A DNA stretch of 64,000 nt from VFMC01 sp040380855. Lineage in GTDB: Bacteria; Actinomycetota; Acidimicrobiia; Acidimicrobiales; Ilumatobacteraceae. Both the position numbers and the translations under genes were made by a program. The stretch is taken from NCBI GenBank assembly GCA_040380855.1, contig JBEIIG010000013.1, positions 3,567 to 67,566 on the forward strand. Reading direction: 5' to 3'. Below the pieces are notes generated by a model, which saw nothing but the letters and a program-made list of their open reading frames with translations, ran no database searches and had not been told where the DNA came from. Numbering within the stretch: position 1 is the first letter of the stretch; each line of letters starts with the position of its first letter. Shown here in pieces: positions 25,246 through 33,322 of this stretch.

Positions 25246-25926
25246 CTAGTTCTGGCTGGCGGCGAGCAGCGCCGCCATCTCGTCGATCTCACCGCGCTGG
25301 CCCTTCACCATCGAGGCAGCCATCTTCTTCACCTCGTCGGTGGCGGCGTGCATCGCGGCGTGTTCGGCCATGTGCACACCGCCCTGGTGGTGGGCGGTCA
25401 TCAGCGCCACGAACTGAGCGTCGGCCTCGGCGCCGGTGGCCCGCCGCAACGCGTCGATGTCGGCGTCGGTGGCGAGGCCGGGCATGCGGTCGAGGGCGAC
25501 GGGTTCGTCCATCCAGGCCATCGCCACGTCGGTCTCGTTCACCTCGGAGGCCCCGTAGTCGCGCAACAACTGGATCATGCGGCCGATCTCGATGTTCTGG
25601 CCGACGACGATCTCGCGGGCGATGGTGCGCAGGGCCGGGTCGGTGTCGGGGCGGTCGAGGAAGATCAACGACATCTGCACGGCCTGCTCGTGGTGCACTC
25701 GCATGTCCTGCAGGAACCCGGTGTCGGTGGTACCCGGGTCGGGGATGGCGCGGTTGTTGCCGACCAGGTAGCCGAGCGCCGCAGCCAGGACGGCCACCGC
25801 GATCACGAGGGTGACGAGGTTGATCGGATTGCGCCACCACGGCAGCACCTCGATGTCGTCGTCGACAGTGGGGGTTGCATCGGCAGGAGATTCGGGGGAG
25901 GGCTCGGGGGTCACAGTTCGTAGCAT
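25246..25926 (-). CDS. DUF305 membrane-anchored protein
   Basis: 226 residues from ATG 25926: acidic N-terminus, one transmembrane segment (LVTLVIAVAVLAAALGYLV, about 34-52), then a DUF305 domain. That domain, a ferritin-like helical bundle, shows its marks DMRVHHEQAVQM and MTAHHQGGVHMAEHA. These His/Met clusters suggest metal, often copper, binding on the outer face of the membrane. Located inside the E1/lipoyl locus on the opposite strand and divergent from the lipoyl gene by 28 bases. The function is not established for the family. Confidence 0.9.
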   Translation of the reverse strand: MLRTVTPEPSPESPADATPTVDDDIEVLPWWRNPINLVTLVIAVAVLAAALGYLVGNNRAIPDPGTTDTGFLQDMRVHHEQAVQMSLIFLDRPDTDPALRTIAREIVVGQNIEIGRMIQLLRDYGASEVNETDVAMAWMDEPVALDRMPGLATDADIDALRRATGAEADAQFVALMTAHHQGGVHMAEHAAMHAATDEVKKMAASMVKGQRGEIDEMAALLAASQN

Positions 25927-25954
25927 CCCACGCCGCTCGGGTAAGAAACCCGTC

Positions 25955-26185
25955 ATGGCAACCCCCATCAGCATCCCCAAGCTCGGCGTCTCGATGACCG
26001 AGGGCACCCTCGTCGAGTGGCTGGTCGCCGACGGCGCCACCGTCGCGCCCGGCGATCCGCTCTATCGCATCGAGACCGACAAGGTCGAGAACGAGATCGA
26101 GGCGCCGGTTGCCGGCGTCGTGCGCCGCACCGGTGAAGAGGGCGAGACCTACACCGTGGGCACCCAGATCGGGAGCATCGAGTAA
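25955..26185 (+). CDS. stand-alone lipoyl (biotinyl) carrier domain
   Basis: 76 residues, one complete lipoyl domain and nothing else. The modified lysine is K43 in ETDKVENEIEAP, the classical lipoyl hairpin, followed by the second symmetric half (GEEGETYTVGTQIGSIE). Normally this domain is the N-terminus of a 400-residue E2 acyltransferase. Here the stop codon follows directly, with the SDR gene 3 bases later. It probably carries the acyl or hydroxyalkyl group made by the E1 pair, with the acyltransferase encoded elsewhere or not needed. Confidence 0.9.
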   Translation: MATPISIPKLGVSMTEGTLVEWLVADGATVAPGDPLYRIETDKVENEIEAPVAGVVRRTGEEGETYTVGTQIGSIE

Positions 26186-26188
26186 CCG

Positions 26189-26929
26189 ATGGACATCGCG
26201 GGAAAGGTGGCCCTGGTCACGGGTGCTGCAACGGGTATCGGCCGGGCCACCGCCGTGGCGCTCGCCCGTGAGGGGGCCTCGGTCGCAGTCGTCGACCGCG
26301 ATCTCGCGGGTGCGCGGGCAACCGTCGAACTGATCGAAGCGGCAGGTGGCCGGGCCCTTGCCGTGCAGGCCGATGTCTCGCGGCCCGACGACATCCGGGC
26401 CATGTTCGCTGCTGCCGAGGATGCCTTTGGTGGTGTCGACATCGTGCACAACAACGCCGGGCTGATCTGCGGCGAACCGGTATGGCCCGACAGCGACCTC
26501 GACCGCATCATGGCCGTCATCGCCGTCAACCTGGGTGGGGTGGCCATGGGTACGGCGGCCGGTGTCCACGCGCTCCGGCGCCGCGGCGGTGGGGTGATCG
26601 TCAACACGGCGTCGGTGGCAGCACTGGCACCCATGCCCACCGACCCGGTCTACTCGGCCACGAAGGCGGGGGTGGTCAGGGTGACCGAGAGTTGTGCCGG
26701 ACTGGCTGCCGAGGGGATCCGGGTGAACGCCGTGCTGCCCGGCATGGTCGACACCGACATGACCCACAAGCACACGGGCGACGGCACCCGGCCGGCCAAG
26801 TGGCTCGAGCCGATCATCGCCGCCACCACCTTGCTCAGCGCCGACGACATCGCTGCCGCCGTGCTCGACCTCGTCCGCGACGAGTCCGCGGTGGCCGTGG
26901 CGCGCGTGGTGGCGAACCAGCGACCCTGA
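26189..26929 (+). CDS. short-chain dehydrogenase/reductase
   Basis: 246 residues. Rossmann motif TGAATGIG at residues 11-18, NNAG, catalytic Ser and YSATK (Tyr/Lys). A classical NAD(P)-dependent SDR, with Asp at the end of strand 2 (VVDRD) favouring NAD. Starts 3 bases after the lipoyl carrier gene, so it belongs to the E1/lipoyl operon and may act on the alcohol or keto substrate of that pathway. Confidence 0.92.
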   Translation: MDIAGKVALVTGAATGIGRATAVALAREGASVAVVDRDLAGARATVELIEAAGGRALAVQADVSRPDDIRAMFAAAEDAFGGVDIVHNNAGLICGEPVWPDSDLDRIMAVIAVNLGGVAMGTAAGVHALRRRGGGVIVNTASVAALAPMPTDPVYSATKAGVVRVTESCAGLAAEGIRVNAVLPGMVDTDMTHKHTGDGTRPAKWLEPIIAATTLLSADDIAAAVLDLVRDESAVAVARVVANQRP

Positions 26930-26956
26930 TCGCCGGAAGCGGCCGAGCGGCCTCGT

Positions 26957-27610
26957 CTACAACGGGGCAGGGCTCTCGTCGGGGAAGTACATCGGCGTGC
27001 CGTGCTGTTCGGCGCTGTGCTCGACAGCGGTGCGGTGCACCGCCGAGGTGGTCGGCAGATCGATCAGCCCGGCCGAGGCGGCACCCACCAGCAGACTGCT
27101 GACGGTCACCTTGCGCTGGGCGTCGGCCACGGCGACGAGTGCCTCGAGCAGTTGCGACCGCTCGCTGTGCTCACCCAGGAACTGGGCGATCACGCTGACG
27201 TCGTTCTTGCGCAGTGTGAGCGGTTCGCTCTCCGACAGCGAGCGGAGCGTGCGGACGAGGGTGAAGTACGAGGCCACCACCGAGGTGGGGTCGCTCGGGT
27301 CGAACGGTACCGAGCGGCCAGCTGCGCTGATCGTTCCCGCGGGATCGATGACGACACCCTCGCTGCGGTTGGGCAGCAGATGGGTCACGTCGACGCCATA
27401 GGCGGCGGCGAGGTCGGCCACGGTGGCCGCGTCGAGCGGCAACAGGCCTGCCTCTGCATCGCGCAACGTTGCAGTGCTGAAGCGGCCGCCGCTCTTTCGA
27501 GCGACGTACCACAGCGGTCGACGGTTCGACACCCGCACCTCGCGCAGTCGGTCACCAACGCGGCGGACGAACAACGGGCTGGGGGCTCCGATGTGCTTGC
27601 CGTTGATCAT
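26957..27610 (-). CDS. XRE-like helix-turn-helix regulator
   Basis: 217 residues from ATG 27610, preceded by a strong ribosome site (GAGGAGGTG, 6 bases before the start), which rules out the longer upstream frame. The N-terminus resembles a helix-turn-helix of the XRE/EspR kind (LWYVARKSGGRFSTATLRDAEAGLLPLDAATVADLAAAYGVD region). The C-terminal part is helical (SQLLEALVAVADAQRKVTV). A 16-bp perfect palindrome 42 bases upstream is a likely autoregulatory operator. Targets are unknown. Confidence 0.75.
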   Translation of the reverse strand: MINGKHIGAPSPLFVRRVGDRLREVRVSNRRPLWYVARKSGGRFSTATLRDAEAGLLPLDAATVADLAAAYGVDVTHLLPNRSEGVVIDPAGTISAAGRSVPFDPSDPTSVVASYFTLVRTLRSLSESEPLTLRKNDVSVIAQFLGEHSERSQLLEALVAVADAQRKVTVSSLLVGAASAGLIDLPTTSAVHRTAVEHSAEQHGTPMYFPDESPAPL

Positions 27611-27651
27611 GCCGTTCACCTCCTCGTCGTCGCCGGCCTGGGCCGGCCGGC

Positions 27652-27667
27652 TGTCAGCGTGCTGACA
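27652..27667. promoter_or_regulatory. 16-bp palindromic operator TGTCAGC-GT-GCTGACA
   Basis: Perfect 7-2-7 inverted repeat, 42 bases upstream of the helix-turn-helix gene's ATG and 46 bases beyond the end of the acyl-CoA dehydrogenase gene. The size and symmetry fit a homodimeric XRE repressor. Confidence 0.55.
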
Positions 27668-27677
27668 ACAGAGGTAT

Positions 27678-27695
27678 CGGTGCATCGAGGCACCG
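27678..27695 (-). terminator. possible hairpin after the acyl-CoA dehydrogenase
   Basis: CGGTGC-ATCGAG-GCACCG, a 6-bp stem and 6-base loop 18 bases past the stop of the minus-strand acyl-CoA dehydrogenase. No U-run. It could instead be a second protein-binding site next to the palindrome at 27652. Confidence 0.35.
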
Positions 27696-27712
27696 ACGTG
27701 ACCGTTGGTTTG

Positions 27713-29005
27713 TCAAGACTTCGTGATGCGCTGGGCCTGGCTGAACGGGATGTCCTTGTCGACGCGCGGTTCGGCGCCGAGCCCCAACACGCGCTCGCCG
27801 ATGATGTTGCGCTGGATCTCGTCGCTGCCACCGGCGATGCGGTAGCCCGGCGCGCCGAGCACGTGCTCGCTCCAGGCGTAGGTGCCCCATTCACCGGTGT
27901 CGGCCACGAGTCGCGGGCCGAGGATCGACGAGATCGCATCCGACACCCGGGCCATGTTGGCCGTCCACATCAACTTGCCGAGCGAGCCCTCCGGGCCAGG
28001 TGTCTGGCCGGCCTTCAGCCGGGCAGCGGCACGCCGGTTGGTGTACTGGGCCACCTTGTACTGGATGTACAGGTCGGCGAGCGTCTGGCGGATGACGGGG
28101 TCGCCGGTGAGGCCGAAGTGCTCGGCCACCGCGAGGACCTGCCGGTACCCACCGCCTGCGTGGCCACCGCCACCGCCACCCGAGTGGTCGCGTTCGAAGC
28201 CGAGGCAGGTGAGCGCCACGCGCCATCCCTCGCCGACCGGGCCCAGTCGCAACGTGTCGGGCAGGCGCACATCGGTGAGGAACACCTCGTTGAAGTTGGC
28301 GCCGCCGCTCATCTGCTTGATCGGGCGCACCTCGACGCCGGGTGCGTCGAGCGGCACCATGAAGGCGGTGAGGCCCTTGTGCTTGGGCACGTCCCAGTCG
28401 TGGCGGGTGATGGCGAGGCCCCATTGCGCGAACCGGGCACCCGACGTCCACACCTTCTGTCCGTTCAGTACCCACTCGTCGCCGTCGAGCACGGCCCGCG
28501 TGGTGAGCGAGGCCAGGTCGCTGCCCGCCGAGGGCTCGCTGAACAACTGGCAGCCGTAGATGTCCTGGCGCATCAGCGGGGCGATGAAGCGCTGCTGCTG
28601 CTCGGGGGTGCCGAACGCTGCCACGGTGGTGGCGATGAGCCCCATCGAGGTGGGCGGCAGTTCGCCTGCCGACGGCACGTGGAACTTCGCCTCCTCGCTG
28701 TTGTACGCGCGCACATAGCTGGTGGGCAGGCCACGCCCGCCCACCGCCTCGGGCCAGTTCAACATCGCGTAGCCGGCATCGAACTTCAGGCGCTGCCAGC
28801 GCTGGCACGCCTCGAGGCGGGCGCGCTCTTCGTCTTCGGAGATGTTGTGGAACACGGCCACGCTGTCGCTGCCCTGCCCCCACACGGTGACGGCCGACTC
28901 GTCGTCGCCAGAGGTGTCGACCTCGGCGAGCGGTTCGGCGTGGTCCTCCAGCCAGACGCGGGCTTCTTTGCGGAACAGTTCGAGATCGGGGAGTTCGGCA
29001 GGCAC
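27713..29005 (-). CDS. acyl-CoA dehydrogenase
   Basis: 430 residues. FAD-dependent alpha,beta-dehydrogenation of an acyl-CoA. Family signatures: QLFSEPSAGSDLASL (FAD/substrate loop), VLNGQKVWTSGA, and the C-terminal PGYRIAGGSDEIQRNIIGERVLGL. A glycine-rich stretch (DHSGGGGGGHAGGG, near 275-290) lies in the loop before the C-terminal helical domain and is unusual. The length and N-terminus resemble the FadE-type enzymes used in actinobacterial steroid and terpenoid breakdown. The substrate is not determinable. Confidence 0.93.
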   Translation of the reverse strand: MPAELPDLELFRKEARVWLEDHAEPLAEVDTSGDDESAVTVWGQGSDSVAVFHNISEDEERARLEACQRWQRLKFDAGYAMLNWPEAVGGRGLPTSYVRAYNSEEAKFHVPSAGELPPTSMGLIATTVAAFGTPEQQQRFIAPLMRQDIYGCQLFSEPSAGSDLASLTTRAVLDGDEWVLNGQKVWTSGARFAQWGLAITRHDWDVPKHKGLTAFMVPLDAPGVEVRPIKQMSGGANFNEVFLTDVRLPDTLRLGPVGEGWRVALTCLGFERDHSGGGGGGHAGGGYRQVLAVAEHFGLTGDPVIRQTLADLYIQYKVAQYTNRRAAARLKAGQTPGPEGSLGKLMWTANMARVSDAISSILGPRLVADTGEWGTYAWSEHVLGAPGYRIAGGSDEIQRNIIGERVLGLGAEPRVDKDIPFSQAQRITKS

Positions 29006-29124
29006 GGAACGAACGCTATGGCGATCCGGGCGCGGGTGACGAGTCAGGCCGACCCACCGGCCGAGGAGGCCATGGAGGAACGAGTGTGGCTACTGTTCAG
29101 GTGCTGATTCGAAGGGAACTTGAG

Positions 29125-29742
29125 ATGTCCGACTCCACGCTCATCATTAACAACGTCTGGGCTCCGCCGAGCGACCGCATCACCGCAGCGCTTCGAGTGG
29201 GTGTGCTGATTGTCGGTTTCGCCCTGCTCACTGCAGCATTGGCTCAGTTCGAGCTTCGCCTGGGCTTTACTCCGGTCCCGATCACGGGCCAGACGCTCGG
29301 CGTGCTCCTCGCCGGTGCCGCCCTCGGCCCTGCGCTCGGTTCGTCGTCGCAGTTGTTGTACTGGGCGATGGGGATGATGGGATTGCCCTTCTACGCTGGC
29401 GGGAAGAGCGGCTGGACTCAGGCGACCGGAGCGACCATGGGGTACTTCGTTGGATTCATCATCGCCGCTGCCGCAGTTGGCTACTTGGCGCAGCGTCGCA
29501 GTGATCGCAACTTCGCCTCTTCGCTTGCAGCCATGTCGCTGGGCACGATCGTCATCTATGCCTGCGGTGCTGGATGGCTTGCGCATTCGTTGGGTATTCC
29601 TCTCGCGACTGGCGAGACGAACGCCATTGCGCTCGGCGTGACCCCCTTCCTCATCGGCGACGCCGTGAAACTGGTCATCGCTGGTGCGCTGCTGCCGGCG
29701 TCGTGGATCATGGTGCGACGAGTGAGGGGCCAGCAGGACTGA
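29125..29742 (+). CDS. bioY: BioY-family biotin transporter (S component)
   Basis: 205 residues from ATG 29125, with AAGGGA upstream; GTG 29086 is the earlier alternative. Five or six hydrophobic segments and the BioY signature region (FTPVPITGQTLGVLLAGAALGP, GLPFYAGGKSGW) are present. BioY is the substrate-binding membrane component of biotin ECF transporters and can act alone or with BioM/BioN, which are not in the window. The codon use is less GC-biased than in neighbouring genes (more codons ending in A or T), suggesting acquisition from elsewhere. Confidence 0.9.
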   Translation: MSDSTLIINNVWAPPSDRITAALRVGVLIVGFALLTAALAQFELRLGFTPVPITGQTLGVLLAGAALGPALGSSSQLLYWAMGMMGLPFYAGGKSGWTQATGATMGYFVGFIIAAAAVGYLAQRRSDRNFASSLAAMSLGTIVIYACGAGWLAHSLGIPLATGETNAIALGVTPFLIGDAVKLVIAGALLPASWIMVRRVRGQQD

Positions 29743-29767
29743 GGGCACCGATACCGAGAATCAATCG

Positions 29768-31186
29768 GTGAGGGACGCCACAGAGACTCCCAGTGCACGG
29801 CCGGCCCGCAAGGCTGTGTTCGCTGTCCTGGGTGCCTGTGCCGTCGCAGCACTCGTCGCGGCGGCAATGGGAGGCCGCGCAGACAACAGTGAGGTTCGAT
29901 CCCCTCGAGGGTGGACGAGCAGTGGGCCGCCTGGCTCTCAGGAATCGGGGTACTCGGCTCCTCCACGTACCGCAGACCCTTCGAAAGCCTGGGCGGTCGA
30001 TACAGACGAGTGTGTCGACCCCAAATCGGCCGTCAGCATCATCGAAGGTACTGTTCGGATCGGGTCGGTGATGCCCCTCGGCGACGGGGTGGCTGCGCGA
30101 GCGTTTGCACCGACTCGCGACGGCTTCGACGCCTATGTGAAGTTCGCCAACGAACAGGGTCTGCTGCCCGGCTACACCATCGAACTCACCGTCGAGGACG
30201 ACCAGTACAACGCCGAACTCACCCCCGGTGCGGTGGCCAAGCAGATCGACGCCGGCGTGAACCTGTTCTCGGGCATCATCGGATCGCCCAACAACGCTGC
30301 CGTGCGCGACGTGTTGAACGACGAGTGCATCCCGCAGCTGAACGCGCTCACTGGTTCGCCCGCCTGGGGCCAGGTGGCCGACTACCCGTGGACCACCGGT
30401 CTGCTGGTGCCGTACACCGTCGAGTCCGCGGTGTATGCCGCGCAGATCGCCGAGTTGTTCCCTGGGGGTGCGACGGTGTCGTTGTTCCACGTGAACAACG
30501 AGTTCGGCCAGACCTACGCCGATGCGTTCACCGAGATCGCGGGCGACTACGACCTCATGATCGTCGGCACGCAGACCATCGAGCCCATCGACCCGAACCC
30601 GCCCACCTCGCAGATCACCACGATCGCCGGCGAGCAGCCCGACGTGGTCGTCGCGGTGCCGCTGAGCACTGGCTGCATCGGCTTCCTCACCGAGGTGGCC
30701 AACGCCAAGGCGCAGAACCCCGGCTGGGATCCGCAGGTGTTCATCACCAACACGTGCGCCAGCAGCCTGATCCTGGGCGCTGCCGGCCCGGCCGCCGACG
30801 GGCTGTACACGAGCAACAACCTGCTCGACATCAACGATCCCGCGGTGCAGGCACAGCCGGCCGTTGCCGAGTACATCGCCTACATGGACAGCCTCGGCAA
30901 GAAGGACATCATCACCACGGCTGCTGCCGGATGGACCGCCGGTGAGATCACTGTGGCGATCCTGAAGCAGGCTGCCGAGTCGCCCGAGGGCCTCACCCGG
31001 GCATCGATCATCAACGCGGCACGCAACTTCACCATCGAGCCGTCGCTCGCCCGTCCGGGCGTGGTCGACAAGATGGACGGCGAGGCCGACCCGTTCCTGG
31101 CCGAGTCGCTCGTGGTCGTGCAGTACGACGCCGATACCGCCACGTTCACCGACGTGGGTGAACTGATCACCAGCTTCGAGAGCTGA
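29768..31186 (+). CDS. ABC-transporter solute-binding protein, branched-chain amino acid type
   Basis: 472 residues from GTG 29768. The mature part (about 95-460) is a type I periplasmic-binding protein of the LivJ/LivK class (RIGSVMPLGDG, DGFDAYVKFANEQG, LFHVNNEFGQTYADAF). The N-terminus is odd: a short hydrophobic run with VLGAC, more hydrophobic residues, then a Ser/Pro/Gly-rich stretch. Its codon use matches BioY rather than the rest of this gene, with the change near 30060-30130. No permease or ATPase follows. It is closed by a strong hairpin. Confidence 0.88.
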   Translation: MRDATETPSARPARKAVFAVLGACAVAALVAAAMGGRADNSEVRSPRGWTSSGPPGSQESGYSAPPRTADPSKAWAVDTDECVDPKSAVSIIEGTVRIGSVMPLGDGVAARAFAPTRDGFDAYVKFANEQGLLPGYTIELTVEDDQYNAELTPGAVAKQIDAGVNLFSGIIGSPNNAAVRDVLNDECIPQLNALTGSPAWGQVADYPWTTGLLVPYTVESAVYAAQIAELFPGGATVSLFHVNNEFGQTYADAFTEIAGDYDLMIVGTQTIEPIDPNPPTSQITTIAGEQPDVVVAVPLSTGCIGFLTEVANAKAQNPGWDPQVFITNTCASSLILGAAGPAADGLYTSNNLLDINDPAVQAQPAVAEYIAYMDSLGKKDIITTAAAGWTAGEITVAILKQAAESPEGLTRASIINAARNFTIEPSLARPGVVDKMDGEADPFLAESLVVVQYDADTATFTDVGELITSFES

Positions 31187-31210
31187 TCCAGGGTTCTCGA
31201 ACCGGTTCCA

Positions 31211-31244
31211 CGGAACGGCCCGCCCCTCGGGGCGGGCCGTTCCG
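31211..31244 (+). terminator. strong hairpin terminator after the solute-binding protein
   Basis: A 15-bp perfect stem (31211-31225 with 31230-31244) closed by a CTCG tetraloop, 25 bases after the stop. Very stable, without a U-run. Confidence 0.8.
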
Positions 31245-31245
31245 C

Positions 31246-31304
31246 GTCCCCAGTCCAATCCGTCCCCAGTCCAATCCGTCCCCGGTCCAATCCGTCCCCG
31301 GTCC
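31246..31304. repeat. 16-bp tandem repeat, about 3.5 copies
   Basis: Units GTCCCCAGTCCAATCC and GTCCCCGGTCCAATCC follow directly after the terminator. This is the first part of the 597-base gene-free stretch 31187-31783. Confidence 0.9.
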
Positions 31305-31365
31305 CGTGTCCCTGCCCCGCCCCACCCGTCCGTGAGCCTGGACCACCATCCACGGGGCCCACGCG

Positions 31366-31421
31366 CACGAAGCTGCGAGCTTCGTGAGCCTCGACCACGT
31401 GGTACGTGGCCTCGGCTCACG
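31366..31421 (+). promoter_or_regulatory. two overlapping hairpins in the leader of the CoA-ligase operon
   Basis: CACGAAGCT-GCG-AGCTTCGTG (31366-31386, 9-bp perfect stem) overlaps a second dyad. In the second, CGTGAGCC (31383-31390) pairs with GGCTCACG (31414-31421), with CCACGT pairing with ACGTGG inside. The two share bases 31383-31386, so they are mutually exclusive in RNA. It could be a terminator/antiterminator arrangement or simply two protein-binding dyads. Confidence 0.45.
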
Positions 31422-31520
31422 GATGCGTGGGGGATGGGGGCACGGTGAGGGGATGAATTGACCGGCTGGTTAGATTCGGGGCGACCGTGACGATGGGGCA
31501 CGGGCGATGCGGAACCCGCG

Positions 31521-31770
31521 ACCTGGAACAGACGACCTGGAACGGGTGACTTGGAACGGGTGACGGGGAACGGGTGACCTTGAACGGACGACGGGGAACG
31601 GGCGACTTGGAACGGACGACGGGGAACGGGCGACTTGGAACGGACGACGGGGAACGGGCGACTTGGAACGGACGACGGGGAACGGGCGACTTGGAACGGG
31701 CGACTTGGAACTGGCGACTTGGAACGGGCGACTTGGAACGGGCGACTTGGAACGGGCGACTTGGAACGGG
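31521..31770. repeat. 14-bp tandem repeat array upstream of the CoA ligase
   Basis: About 17 units of GGAACGGGCGACTT, with variants GGAACGGACGACGG and GGAACGGGTGACGG, ending 14 bases before the ligase ATG at 31784. Three units make 42 bases, so a frame stays open into the ligase gene. The ribosome site GGGGGAGCG directly before ATG 31784 supports that start. Confidence 0.92.
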
Positions 31771-31783
31771 TGATGGGGGAGCG

Positions 31784-33322
31784 ATGGCACTGGTAGCAGC
31801 ACGACGGGCGAGCGAACGACCCGATGAGGTGGCGTTGCGCGACGACCGCGTCGCACTCGGCTGGGCCGAGGTGAGTGCCACCCTCGACCGGGTGATCAAC
31901 GCTCTGCACGACACCCCGCTCGGTGCCGCCCGGCGCGTGGCGGTGTACGCCGAGAACTCGGCCGAGACCGTGCTGGCCCACCTCGGCGGTCTGCTCGCCG
32001 GGGTGAGCACCGTGCCGGTGAACTTCCACCTCACCGCCGATGAGGTGGCGTACATCCTGCGCGACTCGCAGGCCGCAGTGCTGTTCGTCGGCCCCGAGAA
32101 CCTCGAACGCGGCATCGAAGCCGCCCAGCAGGCGGGGGTGCCGATGGTGGTGGCCTGGCGCAGCCCGGGCGCACCCGTCGAATGGGAGACCTGGCTCGGT
32201 GCGGCCTCGGCCGACGAACCGCGTACCGATGTGGCCCCGCGACCCAACCTGATGTACACCAGCGGCACCACCGGCTTCCCCAAGGCGGTGGAACTGCCGC
32301 CGCAGATGTTCGCCGGCGGGGCCACCGTGGTCGAGCACGTCGAGGCCTTGGCCAAGGGTCGCTTCGCCATGTTCGGCACCCATCTCGTGGTGGGGCCGAT
32401 GTACCACACGGGCCCGTTGTCGGGCATGCGCCTGCTGGCTGCCGGTGTGCCGGTGGTGGTGCTCGGCCGGTTCGACCCCGAGCGTGTGCTCGAGGCCATC
32501 GCCGCGCATCGTGCCGAGACCACGGTGATGGTGCCCACCCACTTCAAGCGCATGCTCGAACTGCCGGCCGAGGTGCGGGCTCGCTACGACGTGTCGAGCA
32601 TGCAGCTCATCGCCCACACCGGTTCGGCCTGCCCCATCGACGTGAAGCACGAGATGATCCAGTGGTTCGGCCCGGTGTTCTCCGACGCCTACGGCAGCAC
32701 CGAGGTGGGCACGATCTGTTCGATCAGCAGCCAGGAATGGCTCGAGCACCCCGGCAGCGTGGGCCGCTGCATCCCGCCGTTCACGCGAGCCGTCGTGGTC
32801 GACGAGGCAGGTGACGAGGTGCCGGCCGGCACCGAGGGTCGCCTGTACTTCGAGGACTCGACCGGCCGCGGTGTGGTGTACGCCACCGACCCCGACAAGA
32901 CCGCCAAGGCACATCTGCGGCCCGGGGTGTTCACCATCGGCGAGATCGGCTACGTCGACACCGACGGCTATGTGTACATCACCGACCGCTTCAGCGACAT
33001 GATCGTGGCCGGTGGCGTGAACATCTACCCGGCCGAGGCCGAAGCGGTCATCATCGCCCACCCGAAGGTGGCCGACGTGGCGGTGATCGGTGTACCCGAC
33101 GCCGACCTCGGTGAGGCGGTGAAGGCGCTCGTGGTGCCGCTCGATCCGGCCGACCCGCCGTCGGCCGACGAGTTGATCGGCCTGTGCCGTCAGCATCTCG
33201 CCGGCTACAAGTGCCCGCGCACGGTCGACATCGTCAGCACCGTGGGCCGTAATGCGATGGGCAAGGTGAACAAGCGGGCGCTGCGTGCGCCCTACTGGGA
33301 AGGAGGTCGCACCATTGGCTGA
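31784..33322 (+). CDS. acyl-CoA synthetase (AMP-forming)
   Basis: 512 residues. Activates a carboxylic acid to its CoA thioester with ATP. ANL-family motifs: P-loop-like YTSGTTGFPKAVEL, YGSTEVG, the hinge region with YITDRFSDMIVAGGVNIYP, and the C-terminal catalytic lysine in GRNAMGKVNKRAL. The ATG at 31784 has GGGGGAG ahead of it. It begins a five-gene operon whose genes overlap one another. The context, with two enoyl-CoA hydratases and a P450, suggests a hydrophobic or alicyclic acid as substrate. Confidence 0.95.
   Translation: MALVAARRASERPDEVALRDDRVALGWAEVSATLDRVINALHDTPLGAARRVAVYAENSAETVLAHLGGLLAGVSTVPVNFHLTADEVAYILRDSQAAVLFVGPENLERGIEAAQQAGVPMVVAWRSPGAPVEWETWLGAASADEPRTDVAPRPNLMYTSGTTGFPKAVELPPQMFAGGATVVEHVEALAKGRFAMFGTHLVVGPMYHTGPLSGMRLLAAGVPVVVLGRFDPERVLEAIAAHRAETTVMVPTHFKRMLELPAEVRARYDVSSMQLIAHTGSACPIDVKHEMIQWFGPVFSDAYGSTEVGTICSISSQEWLEHPGSVGRCIPPFTRAVVVDEAGDEVPAGTEGRLYFEDSTGRGVVYATDPDKTAKAHLRPGVFTIGEIGYVDTDGYVYITDRFSDMIVAGGVNIYPAEAEAVIIAHPKVADVAVIGVPDADLGEAVKALVVPLDPADPPSADELIGLCRQHLAGYKCPRTVDIVSTVGRNAMGKVNKRALRAPYWEGGRTIG

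Noticed and set aside
31574..31783. 70-residue N-terminal extension of the CoA ligase through the 14-bp repeats
   Set aside because: A good ribosome site lies just before ATG 31784, and the extension is pure repeat. Kept only as a possibility in the findings.
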